This document shows, one piece after another, positions 7,447-15,846 of a DNA stretch of 64,000 nt; positions within the stretch are counted from its first letter, which is position 1, and the number at the start of each line of letters is the position of its first letter. The notes beneath the pieces were generated by a model. It searched no databases. It was not told where the DNA came from and saw only the letters and a list, made by a program, of their open reading frames with translations. The DNA comes from Pseudomonadota bacterium (GTDB lineage Bacteria > Pseudomonadota > Alphaproteobacteria > Rhizobiales > Xanthobacteraceae), in assembly GCA_023387735.1 (NCBI GenBank), contig JAEWHP010000015.1, forward strand, positions 62,001-126,000, written 5' to 3'. Made by a program: the position numbers and the translations under genes.

Positions 7447-8283
7447 TCACAGCCACCGCTTTCGCCGCTTGAAGCTCTTCAGGTTCTTGAAGCTCTTGCG
7501 CTGGTCGCCGGCGCCGCCGAGGTAGAATTCCTTGACGTCCTCGTTGTCGCGCAATTCGTCGGCCGAGCCGTCGAGCACGACCTTGCCCTGTTCCATGATG
7601 TAGCCGTGGCTCGCGACCGAAAGTGCGGCCCGCGCATTCTGCTCCACCAAAAGGATGGTGACGCCGAGGTCCCGGTTGATTTCCTTGATGATGCCGAAGA
7701 CTTCCTTCACCAGCAGCGGCGACAGGCCCATCGATGGTTCGTCCATCAGGATCATCTTGGGGCGCGCCATCAGCGCGCGGCCGATCGCCAGCATCTGTTG
7801 TTCGCCGCCGGAGAGATAGCCGGCAAGCCCGGTGCGCTCCTTCAGACGCGGGAAATACCTGAACACCATGTCGATGTCGGCGGCGATCTCGTTGTCGCTA
7901 CGGGTGAAGGCGCCGAGCTTCAAATTCTCGATCGAGGTCATGTCGGCGATGATGCGACGGCCTTCCATCACCTGGAAGACGCCGCGGCGGACGATCTTGT
8001 CCGGGTCGATGCCGTTGATGCGCTCGCCGTCGAACATGATCTCGCCGCGGATGACTTCGCCGTCCTCGGTCTTGAGCAGCCCGGAGATAGCCTTCAGCGT
8101 CGTCGACTTGCCGGCGCCGTTGGCGCCCAGCAGCGCCACGATCGCGCCCTTCGGCACTTCGAGGCTCAGCCCCCGCAGCACCAGGATGACCTTGTCGTAG
8201 ACCACCTCGATGTTGCGGACGCTGAGCAGTGGCGCGGCGGCGGGCGCGGAAGGTGCGCGATCCATTTGAGTTGCTTCAGTCAT
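7447..8283 (-). CDS. LivF-type ABC transporter ATP-binding protein (first cluster)
   Basis: A 278-residue ATPase of the branched-chain amino-acid / HAAT family. Walker A is GANGAGKST at residues 53-61, the signature LSGGEQQ at 157-163, and Walker B ILMDE at 178-182. It would power uptake together with the LivG-type ATPase, two permeases and a binding protein of the same cluster. A basic tail (KSFKNLKSFKRRKRWL) extends past the ATPase fold. It is the last gene of the minus-strand transporter cluster and is separated from the binding-protein gene by a palindromic repeat. In this setting, with two acyl-CoA ligases, the substrate may be an aromatic or other organic acid rather than an amino acid. 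Confidence 0.9.
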   Translation of the reverse strand: MTEATQMDRAPSAPAAAPLLSVRNIEVVYDKVILVLRGLSLEVPKGAIVALLGANGAGKSTTLKAISGLLKTEDGEVIRGEIMFDGERINGIDPDKIVRRGVFQVMEGRRIIADMTSIENLKLGAFTRSDNEIAADIDMVFRYFPRLKERTGLAGYLSGGEQQMLAIGRALMARPKMILMDEPSMGLSPLLVKEVFGIIKEINRDLGVTILLVEQNARAALSVASHGYIMEQGKVVLDGSADELRDNEDVKEFYLGGAGDQRKSFKNLKSFKRRKRWL

Positions 8284-8300
8284 GCCTGATCACCTCTTGC

Positions 8301-8400
8301 CGTCATCACCCGCGAATGCGGGTGATCCAGTATTCCAGAGGTGTCTCGGGTGGACCGAGAAGCCGCGGCGTACTGGATCCCCGCCTTCGCGGGGATGACG
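8301..8400. repeat. Palindromic intergenic repeat
   Basis: The left part (CGTCATCACCCGCGAATGCG...) and the right part (...CGCGGGGATGACG) are inverted copies of each other, each with its own small hairpin. This resembles the REP/BIME-like elements common in Bradyrhizobium. It separates the binding-protein and LivF-type genes, and may stabilise or attenuate the transcript. Confidence 0.65.
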
Positions 8401-8437
8401 ACGGAGTGTTGCGGGCGCCCGTGGGCGCCCCGGGAAA

Positions 8438-9724
8438 TTACCAGCCGAGCCACTCGGGCTTGCGCGGCAGGTCGATCGTCTTCACCTTCTCGAGCTTGAT
8501 GCCGCCGTTCTTGATGAGATCGTTGAGCGGCGCATCGGTCGCACCCGCGACCTTCATGCGATAAAGATCGACCTTGAGTGTGCCGCGGTGATCCTTGTCG
8601 GTGAAGGTCGAGGGGTTGCAGACGCCTTCGCCCCCGGCGGGCACCCAATCCTTCTTCTGGTAGAAGCCCTTCTTGACGTTCTCGCCGGTGGCGCCGCCAT
8701 TCTTGGCGGCCCATTCGACGGCTTCCTTCATGTAGAGCGCGGTGCAGACGCCGGCGATGTAATGCACCGGGCGGTAGGCGTTGCCTGACGCGTCCGACAT
8801 CTTGGAGATTTCCATGAAGGTCTTCATGCCCGGTGCGTTGCCGCCCCATGCCACCGCGGTGCGGAGCGGGAACACCACGCCGTCGGCGGCCGCGCCGGCG
8901 GCCTTGGCGGCGTTCTCGTCCATGCCCCAGACGTTGCCCAGGAACTGGACGTCGACGCCGGCCGCCTTGCAGGCGTTGAGCACGGAGATGTTGGAGCCGG
9001 CGGTATTGCCGAGATAAGCGTAGTTGGCGCCGGAATTCTTCAGCGTCAGGCACTGGGCGCTGTAGTCGCCGGGCGTCAATGCGAACACGATCGGCGGCAG
9101 CAACTCGAAGCCGAGTTCGTTGGCCATCGCCTCACCGGCCGCCTTCGGCGCGTTCGGATAGGGGTGGTTGGCGCCCATGTGAACGAACTTCGGCTTGCCG
9201 GGCTTGCCCTTGGCCTTCCAGTCCTCGGCCGCCCAGGTTAGCATGCCGCGAACCGCGTCGGAGTAGCTCGGGCCGTAGAAGAAATTATAGGGCGCAGGCT
9301 TGGCCTTGCCGCCGGCGCCGGTCGGGTCGGAGAGTGCTGCGGCATAGGAGGCCGAGATGTCAGGGATCTTGTCCTCGGCCAGGAATCCCGTCAGCGCTTC
9401 GGTGTCGGCGGTGCCCCAGCCGAGAATGGCCGCGACCTTGTCGGCGCCCGACCACTTCTTGTACTGCGCAATCGCGCGCGGCACCTGGTAGCCGTAGTCG
9501 ACGGTATCGATGTCGACCTTCTTGCCGTCGATGCCGCCGTTCTTGTTGATCCAGGCGTAGGTGTCCGCGACGCCCTGTCCGAACGGCGTTCCGACGTCCG
9601 ACGTGGCACCCGAATAGTCGGCGAGATGTCCCAGTTTCACCTGGGCCTGGGACGCCGTCGCAGCACCTGCCAACAACAGGGCCAGCGAAGCGGTGCTTAG
9701 CAGTGTCTTCATCGTCATGGACAT
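8438..9724 (-). CDS. LivK-type periplasmic substrate-binding protein (first cluster)
   Basis: A 428-residue periplasmic binding protein of the type-1 (Leu/Ile/Val-binding) fold. MSMTMKTLLSTASLALLLAG then AATASQAQ is a Sec signal peptide, with probable cleavage after AxA near residue 25. The mature part starts VKLGHLADYSGATSDVG, typical of the family, and ends LPRKPEWLGW. The ATG at 9724 is chosen because GGAGGATA lies directly before it. The protein is longer than classical LivK, as in the group often found beside acyl-CoA ligase genes. It should deliver ligand to the LivHM-type permeases encoded just upstream. Confidence 0.88.
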   Translation of the reverse strand: MSMTMKTLLSTASLALLLAGAATASQAQVKLGHLADYSGATSDVGTPFGQGVADTYAWINKNGGIDGKKVDIDTVDYGYQVPRAIAQYKKWSGADKVAAILGWGTADTEALTGFLAEDKIPDISASYAAALSDPTGAGGKAKPAPYNFFYGPSYSDAVRGMLTWAAEDWKAKGKPGKPKFVHMGANHPYPNAPKAAGEAMANELGFELLPPIVFALTPGDYSAQCLTLKNSGANYAYLGNTAGSNISVLNACKAAGVDVQFLGNVWGMDENAAKAAGAAADGVVFPLRTAVAWGGNAPGMKTFMEISKMSDASGNAYRPVHYIAGVCTALYMKEAVEWAAKNGGATGENVKKGFYQKKDWVPAGGEGVCNPSTFTDKDHRGTLKVDLYRMKVAGATDAPLNDLIKNGGIKLEKVKTIDLPRKPEWLGW

Positions 9725-9776
9725 TATCCTCCGGTTTTCTTCTCGAGGTCTTCCTATTGTCCGTCCCGTTCCGACC

Positions 9777-10850
9777 TCAATGCGAGAACGGGTAGAGTTT
9801 CCAGTACGCCTTGATCTGCCGCCAGCGATGCGCGAGTCCATCAGGCTCGAACACAAGAAAGATGATGATGATCAGGCCGATCGCCATCTCGCGCAGGAAG
9901 GCGATGTTGTTCTTCAATCCGAGGAATATATCGATGGGGCTGCCGCGGAGCGCGTGGCTGAGCCATTCCATCGATTCCGGCAGCAGCACCATGAAGGCGG
10001 TGCCCATCAAGGTGCCCATGATCGAGCCGAGCCCGCCGATGATGATCATTGCCAGGAAGATGATCGAGCGGTCGATGCCGAAACCCTCGTTGGAAACCAC
10101 CTGGTTGTAATGCGCATAGAGCGCGCCGCCGACGCCGGCAAAGAATGCGGCGAGGCCGAACGACAGCGTCCGGTACTTGGTGAGGTTGATGCCCATGATC
10201 TCGGCGGAGAGATAATGGTCGCGCACCGCGATCAGCGCGCGGCCGTCGCGCGAGCGGATCAAATTGGTGACCAGGAGATAGCAGACCACGACATAGGCCA
10301 GCACGACGTAGAAGTATTTTTTGTCGCCGCGGAGCGAGTAGCCGAAGATCGAGAACGGCTCGGCGCTGGCGGGAACGCTGCCGCCGGTGAACCATTCGGC
10401 GCGGGCAAAGAAGTCGAGCAGGATGTATTGCGCCGCCAGCGTGGCGATCGCGAGATAGAGTCCCTTCAGCCGTGCTGCGGGCAGGCCGAAGATCAGGCCG
10501 ACCGCCGCCGTCACGAGGCCGGCCAGCGGGATGCAGAAGAAGACCGGAATGCCGAAGCGGTTGTTGAGATAGGCCGAGGTGAACGCGCCGAAGCCGAAGA
10601 ACGCGGCGTGGCCGATCGAGATCTGGCCGGTGAAGCCGACGACGATGTTGAGGCCAAGGGCTGCGATGCCGAAGATGCCGATCTGGATCAGCAGGCTGAG
10701 GACGTATTCGTTGACGATGTGGGGCGCAAAGCAGATCAGGACGATGCCTGCGATCATGGCGTTGCGGCTGGTCGCGGTCGGAAACACGGTGGTATCCGCC
10801 GCGTAGGTGGTGCGGAAGTCGCCGGCGGGAATGAGGGTTTGACCAGCCAT
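9777..10850 (-). CDS. LivM-type ABC transporter permease (first cluster)
   Basis: A 357-residue inner-membrane permease of the LivM family. Hydrophobic segments run from about residue 30 to 340, with the family motif LGLNIVVGFTGQISIGHAAF near residues 65-84 and GINLTKYRTLSFGLAAFFAG later, the loop that contacts the ATPase. With the LivH-type partner it would form the translocation channel. It lies 6 bases after the livH-type gene, so the two are co-translated. The hydrophilic N-terminal 28 residues precede the first membrane segment. Confidence 0.9.
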   Translation of the reverse strand: MAGQTLIPAGDFRTTYAADTTVFPTATSRNAMIAGIVLICFAPHIVNEYVLSLLIQIGIFGIAALGLNIVVGFTGQISIGHAAFFGFGAFTSAYLNNRFGIPVFFCIPLAGLVTAAVGLIFGLPAARLKGLYLAIATLAAQYILLDFFARAEWFTGGSVPASAEPFSIFGYSLRGDKKYFYVVLAYVVVCYLLVTNLIRSRDGRALIAVRDHYLSAEIMGINLTKYRTLSFGLAAFFAGVGGALYAHYNQVVSNEGFGIDRSIIFLAMIIIGGLGSIMGTLMGTAFMVLLPESMEWLSHALRGSPIDIFLGLKNNIAFLREMAIGLIIIIFLVFEPDGLAHRWRQIKAYWKLYPFSH

Positions 10851-10856
10851 GATTGA

Positions 10857-11750
10857 TTACACCCGCTCGATGTCTTTGGTGCCGAACAGGCCGTACGGCT
10901 TGATCATGAGAATGATGATGAGCGCATAGAACGGCGCGATCTCGTACAGATTGCCCCAGTGCAGATACTCGCTGTCGAGAAAGTGCGCGACGTTTTCCAA
11001 TAGCCCGATGATGATGCCGCCGAGCACGGCACCGCCGACGCTGTCGAGACCGCCGAGGATCGCCGCCGGGAACACTTTTACGCCATAGGCCGACAGCCCG
11101 GCCGAGACGCCGTTGACCACGGCCACCACGACGCCGGCCACGGCGGAGACCGTCGCGGAGATCGCCCACGCCATCGCAAACACGCTTTTGACGGAAATGC
11201 CGAGCGACTGCGCCACCTGCTGGTTGAACGCGGTCGCGCGCATCGCGAGACCGTATTTTGAGAGGCGGAAGAACCACGCCATTCCGATCATCATCGCCAC
11301 CGAGACCGCAAGGCTCATCAGGTAGACGGTCTGCACCTGCAGCCCGAGGATGTTGATGTTCTGGGTCTGGAAGATCCGCGGGAACGGCTGCAGGTTGACG
11401 CCGAACATCCATTTCATCAGCGCGGAGAACACCGTCGACAGCGCGATCGTCACCATGATCACGGAAATGATCGGCTCGCCGATCATCGGCCTGAGGATCA
11501 CGACCTGGATCGCGATGCCGAGCAGGAACATGAAGACGAGGGTGATCGGCATGCCCAGATAGAACGGTACCTGGTATTTGGTGAGCAGCCACCAGCACAC
11601 CCAGGCGCCGACCAGCAGCAACTCACCTTGCGCGAAATTCACGACCTGTGTGGCCTTGTAGATCAGCACGAACGACATCGCGACCACGCCGTAGAGCGTG
11701 CCGACCACGAGGCCGTTGACCAGGAGCTGGATCAGGAGCTGGGTGTTCAT
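10857..11750 (-). CDS. LivH-type ABC transporter permease (first cluster)
   Basis: A 297-residue inner-membrane permease. It has the LivH hallmark LLVNGLVVGTLYGVVAMSFVLIYKATQVVNFAQGE at the N-terminus, eight or so hydrophobic segments, and the C-terminal ILMIKPYGLFG ending. A central segment (FNQQVAQSLGISVKSVFAMAWA) corresponds to the ATPase-contact loop. It begins the permease/binding-protein part of the cluster. A repeat element of about 180 bases separates it from the acyl-CoA ligase gene upstream, so it may have its own promoter or lower expression. Confidence 0.9.
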   Translation of the reverse strand: MNTQLLIQLLVNGLVVGTLYGVVAMSFVLIYKATQVVNFAQGELLLVGAWVCWWLLTKYQVPFYLGMPITLVFMFLLGIAIQVVILRPMIGEPIISVIMVTIALSTVFSALMKWMFGVNLQPFPRIFQTQNINILGLQVQTVYLMSLAVSVAMMIGMAWFFRLSKYGLAMRATAFNQQVAQSLGISVKSVFAMAWAISATVSAVAGVVVAVVNGVSAGLSAYGVKVFPAAILGGLDSVGGAVLGGIIIGLLENVAHFLDSEYLHWGNLYEIAPFYALIIILMIKPYGLFGTKDIERV

Positions 11751-11783
11751 GCGGTCTTGTCGCTTTGAGTTGCGGGCTGCTTT

Positions 11784-11965
11784 CCCTCTCCCCTTGTGGG
11801 AGAGGGTGGCTTCGCCAACGGGTCGGCGCGAAGCGCCGCCCGATGACAGGCTCCACGAAGACGGGTGAGGGGTTCTCTCCGCGTTCGCAGGTGTGGAGAG
11901 ATACCCCTCACCGGAGTGAGTTCGTGGCTAGCGCCAGTGATGCCCTCTCCCACAAGGGGAGAGGG
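11784..11965. repeat. Long intergenic inverted repeat (CCCTCTCC family)
   Basis: The ends CCCTCTCCCCTTGTGGGAGA (left) and CCCTCTCCCACAAGGGGAGA (right) are inverted copies, each also self-complementary. The interior has further short repeats such as GGCGCGAAGCGCC. This kind of element is widespread in Rhizobiales genomes. It fills most of the gap between the acyl-CoA ligase and livH-type genes; a related element lies after metK. Confidence 0.7.
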
Positions 11966-12003
11966 CGCATCAGCTGGCAGTTCGCGGGTTCGTTCCTGCA
12001 CCA

Positions 12004-13935
12004 TCATTCCGCGGCCTCCGCCATCGGCACATCGCGGACGAGATCGACCACCCGCAGCGTGGTGCGGATGCGCTGGGTGGTGCCGTCCTGGAAGCGGATC
12101 ACGGTGTCGACCGGAATTTCGTGGGCGCCGCTGTAGATCGCATCGATGATGGTGGCATATTTCTCGTTGATGACGCTGCGGCGGACTTTTCGGGTGCGCG
12201 TCAGTTCGCCGTCGTCGGCGTCGAGTTCCTTGTAGAGCAGCAGGAAGCGGGAGATGCGTTGCGCCGGCGGCAGTGTGGCGTTGACGGATTCGACCTCCTT
12301 GCGCAGCAACGCGTAGACCTCGGGGCGCGAGGAGAGATCGGTGTAAGTCGTGAACGAGATGCGGTTCTTTTCCGCCCATTTCGAAATGATCGAGTAGCGG
12401 ATGCAGATCATTGCCGCGAGTGAGTCGCGGCCGGCGCCGAGCACTACGGTCTCGGCGATATAGGGCGAGAACTTCAGCTTGTTTTCCAGATATTGCGGCG
12501 AGAAGCGCTCGCCGCGCGCGGTCTCGGCCAGATCCTTGATGCGGTCGATGACGACGAGCTGACTGTTGTCGTTGAAGTAGCCGGCGTCGCCTGAGTGCAT
12601 CCAGCCGTCCTTCATGTCGGCGGCCGAGGCTTCCGGATTCTTGTAATAACCGAGGTACATGTTGGGGTGGCGGACGACGATTTCGCCGACGCCGTTGGCA
12701 TCGGGGTTGTCGACGCGGATCTGGATATCATCGGCCATTGCCACGCCGGTGGTGTCCGGATCGACATTATCCGCGGGGTGCAGCGTGTAGGCGCCGAGCA
12801 ATTCGGTCTGGCCGTAGAGCGTACGCAGCGGCACGCCCATGGCCCGGAAGAATTTGAAGGTGTCCGGCCCAAGCGCCGCGCCGCCGGTCGCGGCCGAGCG
12901 CAGCCGCGTAAAGCCGAGCCGGTCGCGCAGGGCGCGGAATAGCAGCTGGTCGGCCAGGACGGAATGCTTTCCTTTCGCCAGCGCCGCAAGCCCGGCCTTC
13001 ATGCCGATATCGAAGAGCCTTTGTTTCAGCGGCGAGGAGTCCATCACGCCGGCGCGCACGTCGGCGGCGATCGATTCCCAGACCCTGGGCGCGAACAGCA
13101 CGAAGGTCGGCGCGATCTCGCGGAAATCGTGCATCATGGTGTCGGGCTCTTCGACGAAGTTGACCTTCATCCGGCAAAGCAGCGCTTTGCCCAGCGCGTA
13201 GACCTGTTCCATGATCCAGGGCAGCGGCAGCACCGAGACGTATTCGTCGTCGGGCCCCTTGGGATCGAAGGCGAGATAGGTGGCGCAATGTTTCAGCACG
13301 CGCCCGGCCGCCAGCATCGCAAGCTTGGGATTGGCTGTTGTGCCGGAGGTAGTGCAGAGGATGGCGACGTCCTCGCCGCTCGTGGCATCGACCAGGCGAT
13401 CGTAGAGACCAGGCTCACGCGAGGCGCGGTCGCGTCCCATAGTAGCCAGCTTCTCGGCTGCCATCAGCCGCGGATCGTCGTATTTCCGCATGCCGCGCGG
13501 ATCGGAATAGACGATGTGCTTGAGGTTGGGCGCGCGGTCGGCCAGCGCCAAGAGCTTGTCGACCTGCTCTTCGTCCTCGGCGAACACGAGTTTGGCTTCG
13601 CCGTAGCTGAGCAGATAGGCTGCTTCCTCATCCAGCACGTCGCGATAGAGGCCGAGGCTCATGCCGCCGATGGCGTGGGTGGCGATTTCGGCTGCCACCC
13701 AGTCCGGCCGGTTGTCGCCGATGATGCCGATGACGTCGCCGCGCCCGAGGCCCAGTTCCACCATGCCGAGCGCGAAGTCGTGCACCCGGCGCTGATAGTC
13801 GTTCCAGGTAAAGACGCGCCACAGCCCAAGGTCCTTTTCGCGCAGCGCGATCTCGCCGCCGTGCTCCTTCGCGTTGAGGCGCAGCAGCTTCGGGTAGGTG
13901 TCGGCCTGGGCGGCGCGTCCGGCGTAGTCCATCAT
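12004..13935 (-). CDS. Long-chain-type acyl-CoA synthetase (AMP-forming)
   Basis: A 643-residue adenylate-forming ligase of the FadD15 / bubblegum type, activating a fatty or other carboxylic acid to acyl-CoA. The P-loop region is TTSGTTANPKLA at residues 195-206; the consensus TSGTTGNPKG has Gly where this protein has Ala and Leu. YGQTELLGAYTLH matches the A5 motif and MHSGDAGYFNDN then VIDRIKD the A7/A8 region. It overlaps the LivG-type gene by 4 bases (ATGA), so the two are coupled. Being inside a Liv-type transporter cluster suggests that the imported substrate is activated on arrival, but the substrate is unknown. Confidence 0.85.
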   Translation of the reverse strand: MMDYAGRAAQADTYPKLLRLNAKEHGGEIALREKDLGLWRVFTWNDYQRRVHDFALGMVELGLGRGDVIGIIGDNRPDWVAAEIATHAIGGMSLGLYRDVLDEEAAYLLSYGEAKLVFAEDEEQVDKLLALADRAPNLKHIVYSDPRGMRKYDDPRLMAAEKLATMGRDRASREPGLYDRLVDATSGEDVAILCTTSGTTANPKLAMLAAGRVLKHCATYLAFDPKGPDDEYVSVLPLPWIMEQVYALGKALLCRMKVNFVEEPDTMMHDFREIAPTFVLFAPRVWESIAADVRAGVMDSSPLKQRLFDIGMKAGLAALAKGKHSVLADQLLFRALRDRLGFTRLRSAATGGAALGPDTFKFFRAMGVPLRTLYGQTELLGAYTLHPADNVDPDTTGVAMADDIQIRVDNPDANGVGEIVVRHPNMYLGYYKNPEASAADMKDGWMHSGDAGYFNDNSQLVVIDRIKDLAETARGERFSPQYLENKLKFSPYIAETVVLGAGRDSLAAMICIRYSIISKWAEKNRISFTTYTDLSSRPEVYALLRKEVESVNATLPPAQRISRFLLLYKELDADDGELTRTRKVRRSVINEKYATIIDAIYSGAHEIPVDTVIRFQDGTTQRIRTTLRVVDLVRDVPMAEAAE

Positions 13936-14747
13936 GCCACGCTCTCCGCCGGTTTGTCGTCGGGATCGACCAGAACCTCGTCTTCCTCACCGAGATAGGC
14001 GCGCTTGACGTGGGGATCGGCGAGCACGGAGGCCGGATCGCCCTCGGCGATCTTGCGGCCGAAATCCAGCACCATGACGCGATGGGAGATATCCATCACC
14101 ACGCCCATATCGTGCTCGATCATCATCACGGTCATGCCGAACTCTTCATTGAGATCGACGATGTAGCGGGCCATGTCCTCCTTTTCTTCGAAGTTCATGC
14201 CGGCCATCGGTTCGTCGAGCAGGATCAGCTGCGGCTCCAGCGCCATCGCCCGCGCCAGTTCGACGCGCTTGCGCAGGCCGTAGGGCAGGGTGCCGGCGGT
14301 CGCCTTGCGCACCAACTGCAGGTCGAGGAAATCGATGATCTCCTCCACCTTGCGGCGATGCTCGAGCTCCTCGCGCCGGGCGCCGGTCAGCCAGTACAGC
14401 GATCCCGTGATGAAATTGTTCTTCAGTAGGTGGTGGCGCCCGACCATGATGTTGTCGAGCACGCTCATATGATGGAACAGCGCCAGGTTCTGAAAGGTGC
14501 GGCCGATTCCGAGCGCAGGCCGCGCATTCGGATTGAGGCCCGTGATATCTTTGCCGCGATAGAACAGCTTCCCTTCGGTGGGCTTGTATCGGCCGGAAAT
14601 GCAATTGACGATTGAAGTCTTGCCGGCGCCATTCGGGCCGATGATCGAGAACAACTCGCCATCGTTCACGCCGAAGCTGACCTCGGTCAGCGCGCGGACA
14701 CCACCAAAGCGCAGCGAGACATCGCGCACTTCCAACGTATAAGCCAC
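13932..14747 (-). CDS. LivG-type ABC transporter ATP-binding protein (first cluster)
   Basis: A 271-residue ATPase. Walker A is GPNGAGKTS at residues 37-45, LPYGLRKRVELARAMA replaces the usual LSGGQ signature as in LivG proteins, and LILLDEPMAGMN is Walker B. It pairs with the LivF-type ATPase at the far end of the cluster. It is the first gene of the minus-strand unit, reads away from the Crp/Fnr-type gene across a 213-base gap, and is likely controlled from that gap. The stop overlaps the ligase start. Confidence 0.9.
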   Translation of the reverse strand: MAYTLEVRDVSLRFGGVRALTEVSFGVNDGELFSIIGPNGAGKTSIVNCISGRYKPTEGKLFYRGKDITGLNPNARPALGIGRTFQNLALFHHMSVLDNIMVGRHHLLKNNFITGSLYWLTGARREELEHRRKVEEIIDFLDLQLVRKATAGTLPYGLRKRVELARAMALEPQLILLDEPMAGMNFEEKEDMARYIVDLNEEFGMTVMMIEHDMGVVMDISHRVMVLDFGRKIAEGDPASVLADPHVKRAYLGEEDEVLVDPDDKPAESVA

Positions 14748-14943
14748 TCATTCCCTCCGGATACGGCGCTTGAGCGGCGCTCTTTATCTCTTACTCGCGC
14801 CCACAATCCTACATCGGCGGCGATCTGCGGACTATCCGCCTGACGGCCAATGTCCGCGTGCGTGGTAACGCCGCACCTTGTCATCGTGCCGTGGGCCGCA
14901 CGTGCCAAGGTGGTCCTCCATAAGGGAATGGGATAGTTTGAAA

Positions 14944-14959
14944 TGTCATTTGCCTGACA
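14944..14959. promoter_or_regulatory. Crp/Fnr-type palindrome
   Basis: TGTCATTTGCCTGACA is a perfect TGTCA-N6-TGACA inverted repeat. Its 5-6-5 geometry is that of Crp (TGTGA-N6-TCACA). It lies in the gap between the divergent LivG-type and Crp/Fnr-family genes. Control of one or both by the regulator is inferred from position. Confidence 0.55.
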
Positions 14960-14960
14960 A

Positions 14961-15716
14961 TTGGTCGGGAAATTTTGCCAGGGCTTCATTTCTGTTGCAC
15001 TGCAGCAAGAGATTGATTGGGATGCGACGGTCAACGCGATCATGATTGCTGCGGATCACCTCAAGCGCATCGCGGCATGGTCGCGCGAACTGAAGGAGCG
15101 GGAGATCGAGGCTGCCTGCGCCGGGATCGTCGAGAAATCCTACGCGACCAACGAGCATATTTTCATGCGCGGCGATACCTTCGACTACTGGACCGGCGTC
15201 GTCACCGGTCTGGCGCGGATGAGCATCGTGACCAAGGACGGCAAGGCCGCAAGTTTCGCTGGCCTTACCGCGGGCGCCTGGTTCGGCGAGGGCTCGGTGC
15301 TCAAGAACGAGCCGCGTCGCTATGACGTCGTGGTGTTGCGGGATACGAGACTGGCGCTGATGGACCGCAGCACCTTTTTCTGGCTGTTCGAGAACAGCGT
15401 CGCCTTCAACCGTTTCCTGGTCAGGCAACTCAACGAGCGGCTTGGCCAGTTCATCGGGGCGATGGAATATGACCGCACGCTCGATGCGACCGGCCGCGTC
15501 GCGCGTTCCATCGCCTCGCTGTTCAACCCGATCCTCTACCCGGACCTGACGCGCCACCTCGAGATCACACAGGAGGAAATCGGAGCGCTGTCCGGCATTT
15601 CGCGGCAGAATGCCAACCAGTGCCTGAAGCGGCTGGAGGGGCTGGGCCTGCTGCGGCTCGAATATGGTGGCGTCACCATCATCGACCTCGACCGGCTGCG
15701 CTCCTACGGCGAATGA
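14961..15716 (+). CDS. Crp/Fnr family transcriptional regulator
   Basis: Up to 251 residues. A cyclic-nucleotide-binding-like beta-roll (about residues 35-150, with FMRGDTFDYWTGVVTG and GAWFGEGSVLKNE) is followed by a dimer helix and a winged helix-turn-helix (EEIGALSGISRQNANQCLKR). No Cys cluster for an Fnr-type iron-sulfur centre is seen, so it probably senses a small ligand. The start is unclear: the TTG at 14961 has no ribosome-binding site and directly follows the palindrome, while CTG at 15000 or ATG at 15042 would leave the palindrome in the promoter. It is divergent from the transporter/ligase cluster and is its likely regulator. Confidence 0.82.
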   Translation: MVGKFCQGFISVALQQEIDWDATVNAIMIAADHLKRIAAWSRELKEREIEAACAGIVEKSYATNEHIFMRGDTFDYWTGVVTGLARMSIVTKDGKAASFAGLTAGAWFGEGSVLKNEPRRYDVVVLRDTRLALMDRSTFFWLFENSVAFNRFLVRQLNERLGQFIGAMEYDRTLDATGRVARSIASLFNPILYPDLTRHLEITQEEIGALSGISRQNANQCLKRLEGLGLLRLEYGGVTIIDLDRLRSYGE

Positions 15717-15846
15717 CGGGTTCAGGCCTGACGGGACGACTTCGCTCTCCGGGAAAACCAGTACACATTCTCAAATCATGCTCTAGGATGCGCGGCACCC
15801 CCGAGCGGCCGCAAAGAGCCGCCAGCGCGGGTTCTTTGGAGGAAGC

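Noticed and set aside
9841..11598. Second long minus-strand frame overlapping the LivM and LivH-type genes
   Set aside because: It is a frame shift of the two permease genes, with an Arg/His-rich translation and no membrane segments.
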